Below are positions 1 to 5,499 of a stretch of DNA of 6,722 nucleotides, piece after piece. How positions within the stretch are numbered: the first letter of the stretch is position 1; each line of letters opens with the position of its first letter. Made by a program: the position numbers and the translations under genes. The notes beneath the pieces were generated by a model. The model ran no database searches. It saw only the letters and a list, made by a program, of their open reading frames with translations, and was not told the origin of the DNA. Origin of the DNA: Anaerolineae bacterium (lineage in GTDB: Bacteria; Chloroflexota; Anaerolineae; 4572-78; NAK82); NCBI GenBank assembly GCA_030598425.1, contig JAUVPY010000149.1, forward strand, positions 1 to 6,722. Reading direction: 5' to 3'.

Positions 1-40
1 AAAACCCCTATGTAGAGGCAACCCGCTCCTTGTCTAGGTG

Positions 41-331
41 TCAAAAAGCGACAGCCGTTTCTTGCATCCGGCCACCACGCACAAATTGCCCGCGTACTTT
101 TTGACCAGGCGTTGTGCGTTTTGAAAGATCCACCAAAGTCGCTGCGTCGAGGATGGACTGGTTGCCGATTTCGGTGATCACGTCTCCCTTTCGCAGGCCA
201 GCTCGCTGAGCCGGAGAGCCGGAACGCACTTTGCGGACGAAAGCTCCCTTGTTCTCAAAAAAGGAAGGTTGAAAGCTCGGAAGATTGGTTTCAGTTCCCC
301 AACCTTCCGAACCTTCCAGCCTCCCGATCAT
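41..331 (-). CDS. small stand-alone PDZ-domain protein (96 aa)
   Basis: The protein is essentially one PDZ domain. After a short N-terminal stretch (about 28 residues), it shows GAFVRKV, then GSPAQRAGLRKGDVITEIGNQ and a closing strand near GQKVRGQFVRGG, the usual order in HtrA/DegP-type and rhomboid-linked PDZ domains. In those families PDZ domains bind C-terminal or exposed peptide tails. No protease domain, signal peptide or membrane segment is present. The ATG at 331 is chosen because it lies just 10 bases after the dnaK stop. The frame stays open up to position 460, but that part overlaps the dnaK C-terminus and encodes low-complexity residues that look like a shadow. No good ribosome site precedes the ATG, so translation may depend on coupling to dnaK. 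It could be a peptide-binding partner of the chaperone or the remnant of a larger HtrA-like gene. A terminator-like hairpin inside its 5' part adds doubt about expression. The PDZ call is good; the gene's functionality is uncertain. Confidence 0.6.
   Translation of the reverse strand: MIGRLEGSEGWGTETNLPSFQPSFFENKGAFVRKVRSGSPAQRAGLRKGDVITEIGNQSILDAATLVDLSKRTTPGQKVRGQFVRGGRMQETAVAF
257..308 (-). terminator. terminator-like hairpin with T6 tract inside the 5' part of the PDZ frame
   Basis: On the minus strand GGAAGGTTG (308-300) can pair perfectly with CAACCTTCC (271-263), and six T residues follow at once (262-257). This is the arrangement of a rho-independent terminator, about 35 bases past the dnaK stop. 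The stem is only 9 bp and the loop is long (28 bases), so strength is doubtful. A competing 7-bp stem, TCGGAAG (310-304) with CTTCCGA (283-277), uses part of the same 5' arm and would exclude the T6-flanked one. Confidence 0.4.
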
Positions 332-341
332 CCGATTCAGT

Positions 342-2243
342 TTATGCTTCGCTGAACTCGCCTTCGACGACGTCTTCTTCGCCAGTGGCGGTCGTTCCGT
401 TTCCGTTGTTTCCCGGTGCGGCACCAGTTGCGGCTCCGGGCTGCTCGTACATGGTTTCACCTAGCTTCATGCTTGCCTGCTGGAGAGCTTCCATCGTGCG
501 TTGCATACGGGTCACGTCGTCGCTCTTGATGGCTTCGCGTACGTCATTGATCTTGGCTTCCAGCTCGCCCCGCGTCGTACCATCCACCTTGTCACCCAGA
601 TCGCGCAGGGTTTTTTCTACTTGGTGGGCTAGGTTGTCTGCTTGATTGCGTGCGTCTACGACTTCTTTGCGGCGCGTGTCTTCGGCCTTGTGTTGCTCGG
701 CTTCGCGCATCATTCGGTCGATATCTGACTGGTCCAGGTTAGTGCTGGCCGTGATGGTGATCTTCTGTTCGCGTCCCGTTGCCTTATCCACAGCACCCAC
801 ATTCAGGATTCCGTTGGCATCGATGTCGAAGCTCACTTCGATTTGGGGCAAACCGCGTGGTGCCGGGGGAATGCCGTCCAGCCGGAACTGGCCGAGTAAC
901 ATATTGTCGGCAGCCATCGAACGTTCGCCCTGAAAGACCTTAACGTCCACGGCTGTCTGGCTGTCTTCGGCGGTGCTGAAGATCTCGCCCTTGCGAGTGG
1001 GGATGGTGCTGTTGCGCGGAATAAGCATGGTCATTACGCCGCCCAGTGTCTCAACACCCAGCGACAACGGCGTTACGTCCAGAAGCAGCACGTCTTTCAC
1101 TTCGCCGCCCAGCACGCCGGCCTGGATGGTTGCACCAGTGGCCACCACTTCGTCCGGATTGACGCCCTTATGGGGCTCTTTGCCACCGGTGAGCTCTCGA
1201 ACCAGCTCCTGAATCATGGGCATACGCGTGGAGCCACCCACCAGAACCACCTCGTTGATTCCCGATGTGTTCAACTTGGCATCTGCCAGCGCGCTCTCAA
1301 ATGGCCTTCGGCAACGCTCAACCAACTCGTCGGTCAGCTGCTCAAACTTGCTGCGGGTGAGCTTCATCTGCAGATGTTTGGGCCCGCTGGCGTCGGCAGT
1401 GACGAACGGCAGATTGATCTCCGACTCCAGCATGGTGCTCAGCTCGATCTTGGCCTTTTCGGCGGCTTCTCTCAGCCGCTGCAGGACCTGCCGGTCCTGA
1501 CTGAGGTCAATTCCCTGCTCTTTGCGGAACTCATCGACGATCCAGTCCACAATGCGCTGGTCCCAGTCGTCGCCCCCCAGGTGGGTGTCACCGTTGGTAG
1601 ATTTCACCTCGATCACGCCTTCACCCACTTCGAGCACGCTCACGTCGAAGGTACCACCGCCCAGGTCCCATACCAGGATGGTCTCGTTTTCTTTCTTGTC
1701 CAGCCCGTAAGCCAGAGCAGCCGCTGTCGGCTCGTTTATGATGCGCAACACTTCCAGGCCCGCGATCTTTCCGGCATCCTTTGTCGCCTGGCGCTGGCTG
1801 TCATTGAAATAGGCAGGCACGGTGATTACGGCTTGCGTGACCGGCTCACCCAGATAGGCCTCCGCGTCCGCCTTGAGCTTCGCCAGCACCATCGAGCTGA
1901 TTTCCTGCGGCGTGTACGTATTATCATTGATGGGCACTTTGATGCGTGCATCGCCGCTGGGGCCCTCGACGATCTCGTATGAGAGCATATCGCGTTCGAT
2001 TTCGGTTTCCTCATAGCGGCGACCGATGAGTCGCTTCATCGAGTAAAGTGTATTGTCGGGGTTGACGACAGCCTGCCGCTTGGCCGTCTGGCCCACCAGC
2101 CGCTCGCCGCTCTTGGTGAACGCTACCACAGAGGGGCAAAGCCGACTACCTTCGGCGGTGGCTATCACAGTCGGGTCACCACTCTCCATAACAGCTACCA
2201 CGCTGTTCGTCGTACCCAGGTCAATTCCTATGATCTTAGACAT
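342..2243 (-). CDS. dnaK: molecular chaperone DnaK (Hsp70), 633 aa
   Basis: This is full-length cytoplasmic Hsp70, close to the 638 aa of the E. coli protein. In the family, ATP-driven cycling between open and closed states lets it bind and release unfolded polypeptides, helped by DnaJ and GrpE. The nucleotide-binding domain shows the phosphate loop IDLGTTNS (7-14), catalytic K70, [13 protein letters not shown] (193-205, T198 matching the autophosphorylated Thr) and [11 protein letters not shown] (332-342). The linker [13 protein letters not shown] spans 384-396, with the substrate-binding beta domain to about 500, the helical lid to about 600, and a Gly/Asn/Thr-rich tail ending [12 protein letters not shown]. 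The ATG at 2243 has a strong GGGAGG site. Unusual detail: position 36 is Cys (RLCPSVV), where RTTPS or RLTPS is common. It lies 27 bp downstream of the cysteine-rich gene and is probably cotranscribed with it. No grpE lies upstream; dnaJ is not in the window. Confidence 0.98.
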   Translation of the reverse strand: MSKIIGIDLGTTNSVVAVMESGDPTVIATAEGSRLCPSVVAFTKSGERLVGQTAKRQAVVNPDNTLYSMKRLIGRRYEETEIERDMLSYEIVEGPSGDARIKVPINDNTYTPQEISSMVLAKLKADAEAYLGEPVTQAVITVPAYFNDSQRQATKDAGKIAGLEVLRIINEPTAAALAYGLDKKENETILVWDLGGGTFDVSVLEVGEGVIEVKSTNGDTHLGGDDWDQRIVDWIVDEFRKEQGIDLSQDRQVLQRLREAAEKAKIELSTMLESEINLPFVTADASGPKHLQMKLTRSKFEQLTDELVERCRRPFESALADAKLNTSGINEVVLVGGSTRMPMIQELVRELTGGKEPHKGVNPDEVVATGATIQAGVLGGEVKDVLLLDVTPLSLGVETLGGVMTMLIPRNSTIPTRKGEIFSTAEDSQTAVDVKVFQGERSMAADNMLLGQFRLDGIPPAPRGLPQIEVSFDIDANGILNVGAVDKATGREQKITITASTNLDQSDIDRMMREAEQHKAEDTRRKEVVDARNQADNLAHQVEKTLRDLGDKVDGTTRGELEAKINDVREAIKSDDVTRMQRTMEALQQASMKLGETMYEQPGAATGAAPGNNGNGTTATGEEDVVEGEFSEA

Positions 2244-2252
2244 TCCGTTAAT

Positions 2253-2258
2253 CCTCCC
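2253..2258 (-). promoter_or_regulatory. ribosome binding site of dnaK
   Basis: The minus strand reads GGGAGG nine bases before the dnaK ATG. It lies in the 27-bp gap after the upstream cysteine-rich gene, so dnaK has its own strong initiation site even if cotranscribed. Confidence 0.8.
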
Positions 2259-2270
2259 GATTGTCTGTCT

Positions 2271-2498
2271 TTAAGCACGAAAATATGTGACGATTTCTGA
2301 ATGGTGCAACACGATGGCGTACCTTTCTCCCGTCTCTGGGAGCCGGCCGTAATCACACGAGCACGGCCCCCCTTCAGTGCAGCCAGCGCAGCAGTAAGGT
2401 TGCCCGTCCATTAGCATCGGTAGCCAGTCGAACCTAATCTGGCAGTTGGTACATTTCAGCCGACTTCTGGTAATCTGTTGCATGGTGTGCTTACCCAT
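2271..2498 (-). CDS. small cysteine-rich putative metal-binding protein (75 aa), first gene of the dnaK operon
   Basis: Seven cysteines lie in a compact core: C16-x2-C19, then C36-C37-x2-C40-x5-C46-x-C48, with CCAGCTEGGPCSCDY at 36-50. The pattern resembles small zinc-ribbon or metallothionein-like proteins and the cysteine-rich metal-binding segments of some cation-transport ATPases; I cannot name the family with certainty. No signal peptide or membrane helix is seen, so it is probably cytoplasmic. The C-terminal 25 residues lack cysteines but contain a His-His pair (65-66). Two starts are possible: ATG at 2498 with a weak GAAAGA in front, or ATG at 2483 (residue 6) preceded by GGGTAAG. Both keep all cysteines. 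It sits 27 bp before dnaK on the same strand and is first after the divergent regulatory region, so its promoter probably also drives dnaK. A role in zinc or redox sensing linked to the chaperone is inference only. Confidence 0.75.
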   Translation of the reverse strand: MGKHTMQQITRSRLKCTNCQIRFDWLPMLMDGQPYCCAGCTEGGPCSCDYGRLPETGERYAIVLHHSEIVTYFRA

Positions 2499-2521
2499 TC
2501 TTTCATCACGGCTACCACTGT

Positions 2522-2527
2522 ATGATA
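2522..2527 (-). promoter_or_regulatory. candidate -10 element for the cysteine-rich gene/dnaK operon
   Basis: The minus strand reads TATCAT, four of six matches to TATAAT, which would start transcription near 2515, some 17 bases before the upstream ATG. No recognisable -35 box lies 16-18 bp upstream. Instead the 11-bp repeat array at 2536-2579 ends 8 bp before it, as expected for an activator-dependent promoter of the PhoB type. No CIRCE inverted repeat (TTAGCACTC/GAGTGCTAA) is seen. Confidence 0.4.
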
Positions 2528-2535
2528 GACGAGGC

Positions 2536-2579
2536 GTGTTAGATTAGTACTAGATGAATATTAGAGTTGTGTTAGAGAG
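2536..2579 (-). repeat. four tandem 11-bp repeats, candidate OmpR/PhoB-type operator
   Basis: On the plus strand TTAGA occurs at 2539, 2561 and 2572 and CTAGA at 2550, so four cores sit exactly 11 bp apart. The 8-mer GTGTTAGA occurs at 2536 and 2569, three periods apart. The unit is roughly RTRYTAGAK, read on the minus strand as MTCTARYAY. Tandem half-sites with an 11-bp period are the known binding geometry of PhoB/OmpR-family regulators. Position and orientation point to the minus-strand operon (cysteine-rich gene, dnaK, PDZ). A perfect 12-bp palindrome (2576-2587) overlaps its upstream end. Confidence 0.6.
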
Positions 2580-2587
2580 ATATCTCT
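2576..2587. repeat. 12-bp perfect palindrome AGAGATATCTCT
   Basis: A perfect palindrome next to the last unit of the 11-bp repeat array in the divergent regulatory region. It could be a dimeric repressor site; its short length makes chance possible. Confidence 0.35.
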
Positions 2588-2608
2588 TCCTGAAAATATC
2601 AAGTCTGC

Positions 2609-2637
2609 TTGGCAACGCAAGTGATTCATGGTATCTT
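2609..2637 (+). promoter_or_regulatory. sigma70-type promoter for the single-domain response regulator
   Basis: TTGGCA (2609-2614, five of six to the -35 consensus) is followed after exactly 17 bp by TATCTT (2632-2637, four of six to the -10 consensus). Transcription would start near 2644, giving a leader of about 68 bases before the GTG at 2712. It is the best conventional promoter on this strand in the divergent region. Confidence 0.45.
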
Positions 2638-2711
2638 TCCTGATGTGCGGTTGAGGACTCATCTAATGGGTAAGGTGCCAGTGAGCCGAAGGCTGGAACA
2701 GGGTAGCGGCA

Positions 2712-3104
2712 GTGCCGACGAAACCACGTGTGTTGATCGTTGACGATGACCCGGACGCTTTGCGTTTGATCGAGTATATCTTCGACCGGGCAGGCTATGA
2801 GGCTCATCTGGCGGCGAATGGGCCTGCGGCTCTGTCTAAAGTGAACGAAGTGAAACCCGACCTGGTAATTCTCGACGTGATGATGCCCGATGTAAGTGGC
2901 CTGGAGGTATGTGAGCGGCTGCGCGCCCAGCCGGCTACGGCTCACTTACCGATCATCATGTTGAGTGCTAAGAACCAGGTTGATGATAAGGTGGATGGCT
3001 TCGACGCTGGCGCTGACGATTACGTGTCAAAACCGGTGGATCCCCAAGAGTTGCTTGCCCGGGCCAAAGCAGTGTTGAACAGGATGGGCAGGAACTCCGG
3101 TTAA
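2712..3104 (+). CDS. single-domain response regulator (CheY-like receiver only, 130 aa)
   Basis: The whole protein is one receiver domain with every catalytic residue of the family. The acidic pair is D11/D12 in VLIVDDDPD, the phosphoacceptor D55 in VILDVMMPD, the switch hydroxyl S85 in IIMLSAK, Y104, and the invariant lysine K107 in DDYVSKPVDP. Only about 20 residues follow that lysine's loop, so there is no DNA-binding or enzymatic output domain; it must act by protein contact or as a phosphorelay intermediate. The start is a GTG with AGGG eight bases upstream; it is the only start codon after an in-frame stop at 2682. A sigma70-like promoter lies at 2609-2637. It is transcribed away from the dnaK operon and convergent with the kinase gene at 3303. 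No cognate histidine kinase is seen in the window. Confidence 0.93.
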   Translation: MPTKPRVLIVDDDPDALRLIEYIFDRAGYEAHLAANGPAALSKVNEVKPDLVILDVMMPDVSGLEVCERLRAQPATAHLPIIMLSAKNQVDDKVDGFDAGADDYVSKPVDPQELLARAKAVLNRMGRNSG

Positions 3105-3163
3105 GCCCCTCTCGAGTTGACCAGCTAATAGAGGAAGTACTTAAACATCATAGAACCTTGCTC

Positions 3164-3238
3164 GGTCTGGATTGCCACACTTGCCCCCCCTGGCACTGCC
3201 GCAGGGCAAGTGTGGCAGTGCCCAAGGGAATCCAGACC
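3164..3238. repeat. nested inverted repeat between convergent genes, REP-like or bidirectional hairpin
   Basis: A 14-bp perfect inverted repeat (TGCCACACTTGCCC at 3173-3186 with its complement at 3204-3217) lies inside a second 10-bp pair (GGTCTGGATT at 3164-3173 with AATCCAGACC at 3229-3238). A third pairing, GGCACTGCC (3192-3200) with GGCAGTGCC (3214-3222), competes with the inner stem. No T tract follows on either strand, so it is not a typical intrinsic terminator. It lies in the 198-bp gap between the receiver gene and the kinase gene, where I see no gene. It could be a dispersed palindromic repeat, a decayed miniature element or a transcript-end hairpin. Confidence 0.65.
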
Positions 3239-3302
3239 AACTTCACTGGGTATTGTACGACTTCCAATTGTGTTCTCTGAGTCAAGCTAAACTGAGTCTT
3301 GG

Positions 3303-4289
3303 CTACGGACTTGGAAGCAGTTGTGCTGCCAGGGCAAAGCTCTGTTGCTTGTAGCGAGCGGCGGAGGCAGGGTTGTTCCGCCGCCAAATACGTATGGGCA
3401 TATATTTCTGCACCTCGTATAACAGGTAGAACTGGCGGCGGATCATCGCTGATGGCGATTCGTCTCGCGGGACGCCGTATGCTTCCCAAAAGGCCGGTTC
3501 GCTGATGCCGCAATAATCCAGCACGGCGAATTCGATCTCCACGTCGCCCCACAATGCTCGGTCGAAGTCCACTAACCCAGTGACCGTCCCTGCCTCGTCA
3601 ACCAGGATGTTCTGGCTCCAAACATCCATGTGGAGCAGACAAGGGGTGACTGGCCCGTCGAAGTGTTCGCGGTAAAGGTCGAGCAGGTTACGCATGGCCT
3701 GGGCCTCGTCGTTGGTGTAGCTACCACAAGCAACCACGTCGTCCAGTAGCTTATTCCACATCACGTAAAAGGCCTCGGTCCAGGTCGGTTGTGGTTCCAT
3801 TGGGTGGTGCGCACCCAGATAGCCACAGGCCTCACTTCCCAGGCACGCAGTAGCGGTGAGGTTGTGCAGTTGACGCAGGTATTCGCCTACTTGTCCCAAG
3901 GCTCGCTGAAATCGGTCATAAGTGAGACCGGAAGCATCGCTGAGGGGCGTGCCGCGTAGGGCTGTCATCACCAGGTAGTCGCGGTCGAGTATGGTCCGAC
4001 TGAAGTCGTAGCCAACCATCTCGGCTACTGGAATCGCGGTCTCGGCCCGGATGAGGGTGTGTAGCTCGGGCTCCTGGCGCATCATGTGCCGCTCGTAAAA
4101 AAGGAACCCGGCATCGTCCGGTGGGGCAATGCGCAGCACAAAGCGACCTAGATTGCCGTCTACCCAATAGGACGTGTTATGTCTACCGGTGCGGATCGGT
4201 GTGAAACGAAGCGAGGCTGGATCCGCGTCAATATGGGCCACAATCGTCTCGGTGAGTGTTGCGACACTCAGCGCTTTGGTCAAGATCAC
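3303..4289 (-). CDS. APH-family phosphotransferase (aminoglycoside phosphotransferase/choline kinase fold), 328 aa
   Basis: This is a eukaryotic-kinase-like small-molecule kinase. The nucleotide loop lies near residues 33-43 (RTGRHNTSYWV) with FVLRI at 50-54. The catalytic loop is HMDVWSQN (220-227), giving the H-x-D-x4-N motif with catalytic base D222 and metal ligand N227. The second metal-binding motif is LVDFDRALWGD (239-249), D241 being the expected ligand. The length of about 330 aa suits the family, which phosphorylates hydroxyl groups of aminoglycosides, homoserine, choline, methylthioribose, fructosamines or macrolides. The substrate cannot be told from sequence, and resistance should not be assumed. 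The longest start is GTG at 4289, but its AGGGAG site is only 3 bases away; the TTG at codon 3 (4283) has the ideal spacing of 9 bases. It is a single gene, divergent from the OmpR-type regulator and convergent with the receiver gene. Confidence 0.88.
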   Translation of the reverse strand: MILTKALSVATLTETIVAHIDADPASLRFTPIRTGRHNTSYWVDGNLGRFVLRIAPPDDAGFLFYERHMMRQEPELHTLIRAETAIPVAEMVGYDFSRTILDRDYLVMTALRGTPLSDASGLTYDRFQRALGQVGEYLRQLHNLTATACLGSEACGYLGAHHPMEPQPTWTEAFYVMWNKLLDDVVACGSYTNDEAQAMRNLLDLYREHFDGPVTPCLLHMDVWSQNILVDEAGTVTGLVDFDRALWGDVEIEFAVLDYCGISEPAFWEAYGVPRDESPSAMIRRQFYLLYEVQKYMPIRIWRRNNPASAARYKQQSFALAAQLLPSP

Positions 4290-4318
4290 AGGCTCCCTGT
4301 GCGGCAGGTTTGGCGAAT

Positions 4319-4347
4319 ATTATACCCTTGGCAGCCAGAATACCGAA
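4319..4347 (-). promoter_or_regulatory. promoter of the APH-family kinase gene
   Basis: On the minus strand a perfect TATAAT lies at 4324-4319. The sequence 17 bp upstream, TTCGGT (4347-4342), is a poor -35 box. Transcription would start near 4312, giving a short leader of about 22 bases. The strong -10 with a weak -35 suggests low basal or activated expression. Confidence 0.5.
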
Positions 4348-4390
4348 AAAATGGAACCTTTGGCGCTGTAGAGCCACGAGTCACATTAAA

Positions 4391-4435
4391 ATTCATATTA
4401 ATTCAAACCAAATTCAAACTTTCATATGATACAAT
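4391..4435 (+). promoter_or_regulatory. promoter of the OmpR/PhoB regulator: direct repeats plus extended -10
   Basis: ATTCAAAC occurs at 4401 and 4412, exactly 11 bp apart. Related ATTCA and TTCAT copies lie at 4391 and 4421. Ten bases after the second ATTCAAAC comes TGATACAAT (4427-4435), an extended -10 element (TGN plus five of six to TATAAT). No -35 box is present at the right distance; the repeats occupy that place. In the PhoB/OmpR family this layout marks an activator-bound promoter. Transcription would start near 4442, leaving a leader of about 74 bases. Confidence 0.6.
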
Positions 4436-4500
4436 AGAGGCAGATTTATCAGCCAGCGTCCTTTTTTCAAGCAAATCCCCGTATCGCCTCAAGAGGAGCC

Positions 4501-4507
4501 AAGGAGG
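4501..4507 (+). promoter_or_regulatory. ribosome binding site of the OmpR/PhoB regulator
   Basis: AAGGAGG lies eight bases before the ATG at 4516. It is a near-perfect site and settles the start; a second purine-rich stretch just upstream may help. Confidence 0.85.
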
Positions 4508-4515
4508 AGACCAAT

Positions 4516-5208
4516 ATGAGTGCCACATTGTTACTAATTGATGACGACGTTTCGTTGTGTGAGACGGTCCGCTTCATGTTAACGAAGAAAGGTTACCAGG
4601 TAGAGGTGGCGCACAATGCCATCTCTGGCTTGCAGAAAGCCTATGCGGTTAAGCCAGATATCGTCATCCTGGATGTCATGCTACCTGATATGGATGGTTG
4701 GCAGACGTGTCGTCGCTTCCGTGAGATGTCTGATGTCCCTATCATCATGCTGACAGCCCTCGGCTCAGAGGAGGACGTGGTCGAGGGGCTGAATCTGGGA
4801 GCCGACGACTACATTGTTAAGCCGGTGACCGCCGAGGAACTGTCTGCCCGCATCCGTGCCTTGCTGCGGCGTGTTTCGCGTTCGGGCGTCAATGGCGGCA
4901 ACGGCCGCGAGCCGATCCTCACCTATGACGATTTGGTAATCGACTTCGACAAGCACGAAGTCACGGTCGACAGCAAGCGGGTGGACTTGAGCCCGACCGA
5001 GTTTCGTTTGCTGTCGGTGCTTTCCCGGCATAAGGGACGTGTGCTTCCCCACGAGTACCTGTTGACCGAGGTTTGGGGGCCGGAATATGTGGGTGAGGTA
5101 GATTACCTGCGCTTGTACATCAGTTACCTGCGCCGCAAGGTCGAAAAGGACCCATCAAAGCCGAGCCTCATTCACAATGAGTGGGGCGTTGGATATCGGT
5201 TTGGATAG
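4516..5208 (+). CDS. OmpR/PhoB-family DNA-binding response regulator, 230 aa
   Basis: The receiver domain (about 3-120) has the acidic pair D9/D10 (LLIDDDVS), phosphoacceptor D53 (VILDVMLPD), T80 (IIMLTAL), Y99 and K102 (DDYIVKPVT). A Gly/Asn-rich linker (about 121-132) leads to a winged-helix effector domain (about 133-229): VDLSPTEFRLL, then the loop GRVLPHEYLLTEVWG, the recognition helix around VDYLRLYISYLRRKVE, and the closing wing HNEWGVGYRFG. Length and layout are typical of the family, whose phosphorylated dimers bind tandem direct repeats about 11 bp apart. Such repeats precede this gene and two other genes here, so autoregulation and local targets are plausible, though unproven. No partner kinase is adjacent in the complete genes. 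Transcription ends at a strong terminator at 5259-5317. Confidence 0.96.
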   Translation: MSATLLLIDDDVSLCETVRFMLTKKGYQVEVAHNAISGLQKAYAVKPDIVILDVMLPDMDGWQTCRRFREMSDVPIIMLTALGSEEDVVEGLNLGADDYIVKPVTAEELSARIRALLRRVSRSGVNGGNGREPILTYDDLVIDFDKHEVTVDSKRVDLSPTEFRLLSVLSRHKGRVLPHEYLLTEVWGPEYVGEVDYLRLYISYLRRKVEKDPSKPSLIHNEWGVGYRFG

Positions 5209-5258
5209 GGGACCCCACCCGGGCGTACGGTAGAGCGTTTGCCGTTGTCTTCAAACCT

Positions 5259-5317
5259 AAGCAGCAGACCTTCGGTATGTAGATTCCATTGCAGCTACCG
5301 AAGGTCTGCTGCTTTTT
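5259..5317 (+). terminator. strong rho-independent terminator after the OmpR/PhoB regulator
   Basis: A perfect 19-bp inverted repeat (5259-5277 with 5296-5314, core AGCAGCAGACCTTCGG) encloses an 18-base loop and runs into TTTTT at 5313-5317. An outer TTCAAA/TTTGAA pair (5250-5255 with 5315-5320) could extend the base. The stem is unusually long for a bacterial intrinsic terminator. It separates the regulator from the next signalling gene. Confidence 0.92.
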
Positions 5318-5343
5318 GAATCTGAACGGCTTAACACATTCAA

Positions 5344-5388
5344 CTCTAACGTTTTTCTAAGTATATTCACACGGCTTTATGATAGACT
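5344..5388 (+). promoter_or_regulatory. candidate regulated promoter of the pseudo-receiver/GAF gene
   Basis: TCTAA occurs at 5345 and 5356, 11 bp apart, with a weaker TCACA in the next phase at 5367. A -10-like element follows, either TATGAT (5378-5383) or the extended form TGATAGACT (5380-5388). No convincing -35 box is present. The core TCTAA matches the repeats before the dnaK operon read on the minus strand, where CAACTCTAA also recurs. TATGATAGAC (5378-5387) occurs in the other divergent region too, at 2521-2530. Confidence 0.45.
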
Positions 5389-5409
5389 ATTGTTAGACTT
5401 GCACACAAG

Positions 5410-5462
5410 CAGGACTCAGGTCTAGGGAGCCCTGGCTGGGTCCCCCACATCGCTGACTCCTG
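5410..5462 (+). other. leader inverted repeat upstream of the GAF gene
   Basis: CAGGACTCAG (5410-5419) can pair with CTGACTCCTG (5453-5462) with one central mismatch, enclosing a GC-rich loop that holds AGCC-CT-GGCT. No T tract follows. It may be a folded 5' leader; no known riboswitch is recognised. The remainder of the 5209-5499 gap holds only the terminator and promoter described separately. Confidence 0.3.
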
Positions 5463-5499
5463 ACCCTTTAACGTTGAAACCCTTTCCAAAGAGGCAAGT

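Noticed and set aside
1..40. Anything at the left edge after the PDZ stop
   Set aside because: Forty bases with no recognisable hairpin, ribosome site or reading frame that can be supported.
332..460. N-terminal extension of the PDZ frame over the dnaK 3' end
   Set aside because: The extension is low-complexity and coincides with the well-conserved dnaK C-terminus in another frame. An ATG just after the dnaK stop gives a more sensible start.
1170..1982. 270-codon open frame on the plus strand
   Set aside because: It is antisense to conserved dnaK codons and has no recognisable domain. Long antisense frames are common opposite GC-rich genes. The same holds for the smaller plus-strand frames between 385 and 2274.
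2499..2711. CIRCE (HrcA) operator or HAIR (HspR) element before the dnaK operon
   Set aside because: I searched by eye for TTAGCACTC/GAGTGCTAA and for CTTGAGT/ACTCAAG and found neither. The TTAGAG copies are direct repeats, not the inverted repeat CIRCE requires.
2550..2945. 131-codon minus-strand frame
   Set aside because: It covers the receiver gene in antisense and the regulatory region, with no ribosome site or domain. The conserved receiver motifs are on the plus strand.
3148..3552. 134-codon minus-strand frame over the inverted repeat
   Set aside because: It overlaps the 3' end of the APH-family kinase in another frame and the palindromic gap. Its composition looks random.
4462..4467. 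T6 tract as a terminator
   Set aside because: No stable stem precedes it, and it lies in the leader of the OmpR/PhoB regulator.
4179..4541. 120-codon plus-strand frame before the OmpR-type regulator
   Set aside because: It runs through the 5' end of the kinase gene, both promoters and the regulator's start, and lacks any known motif.
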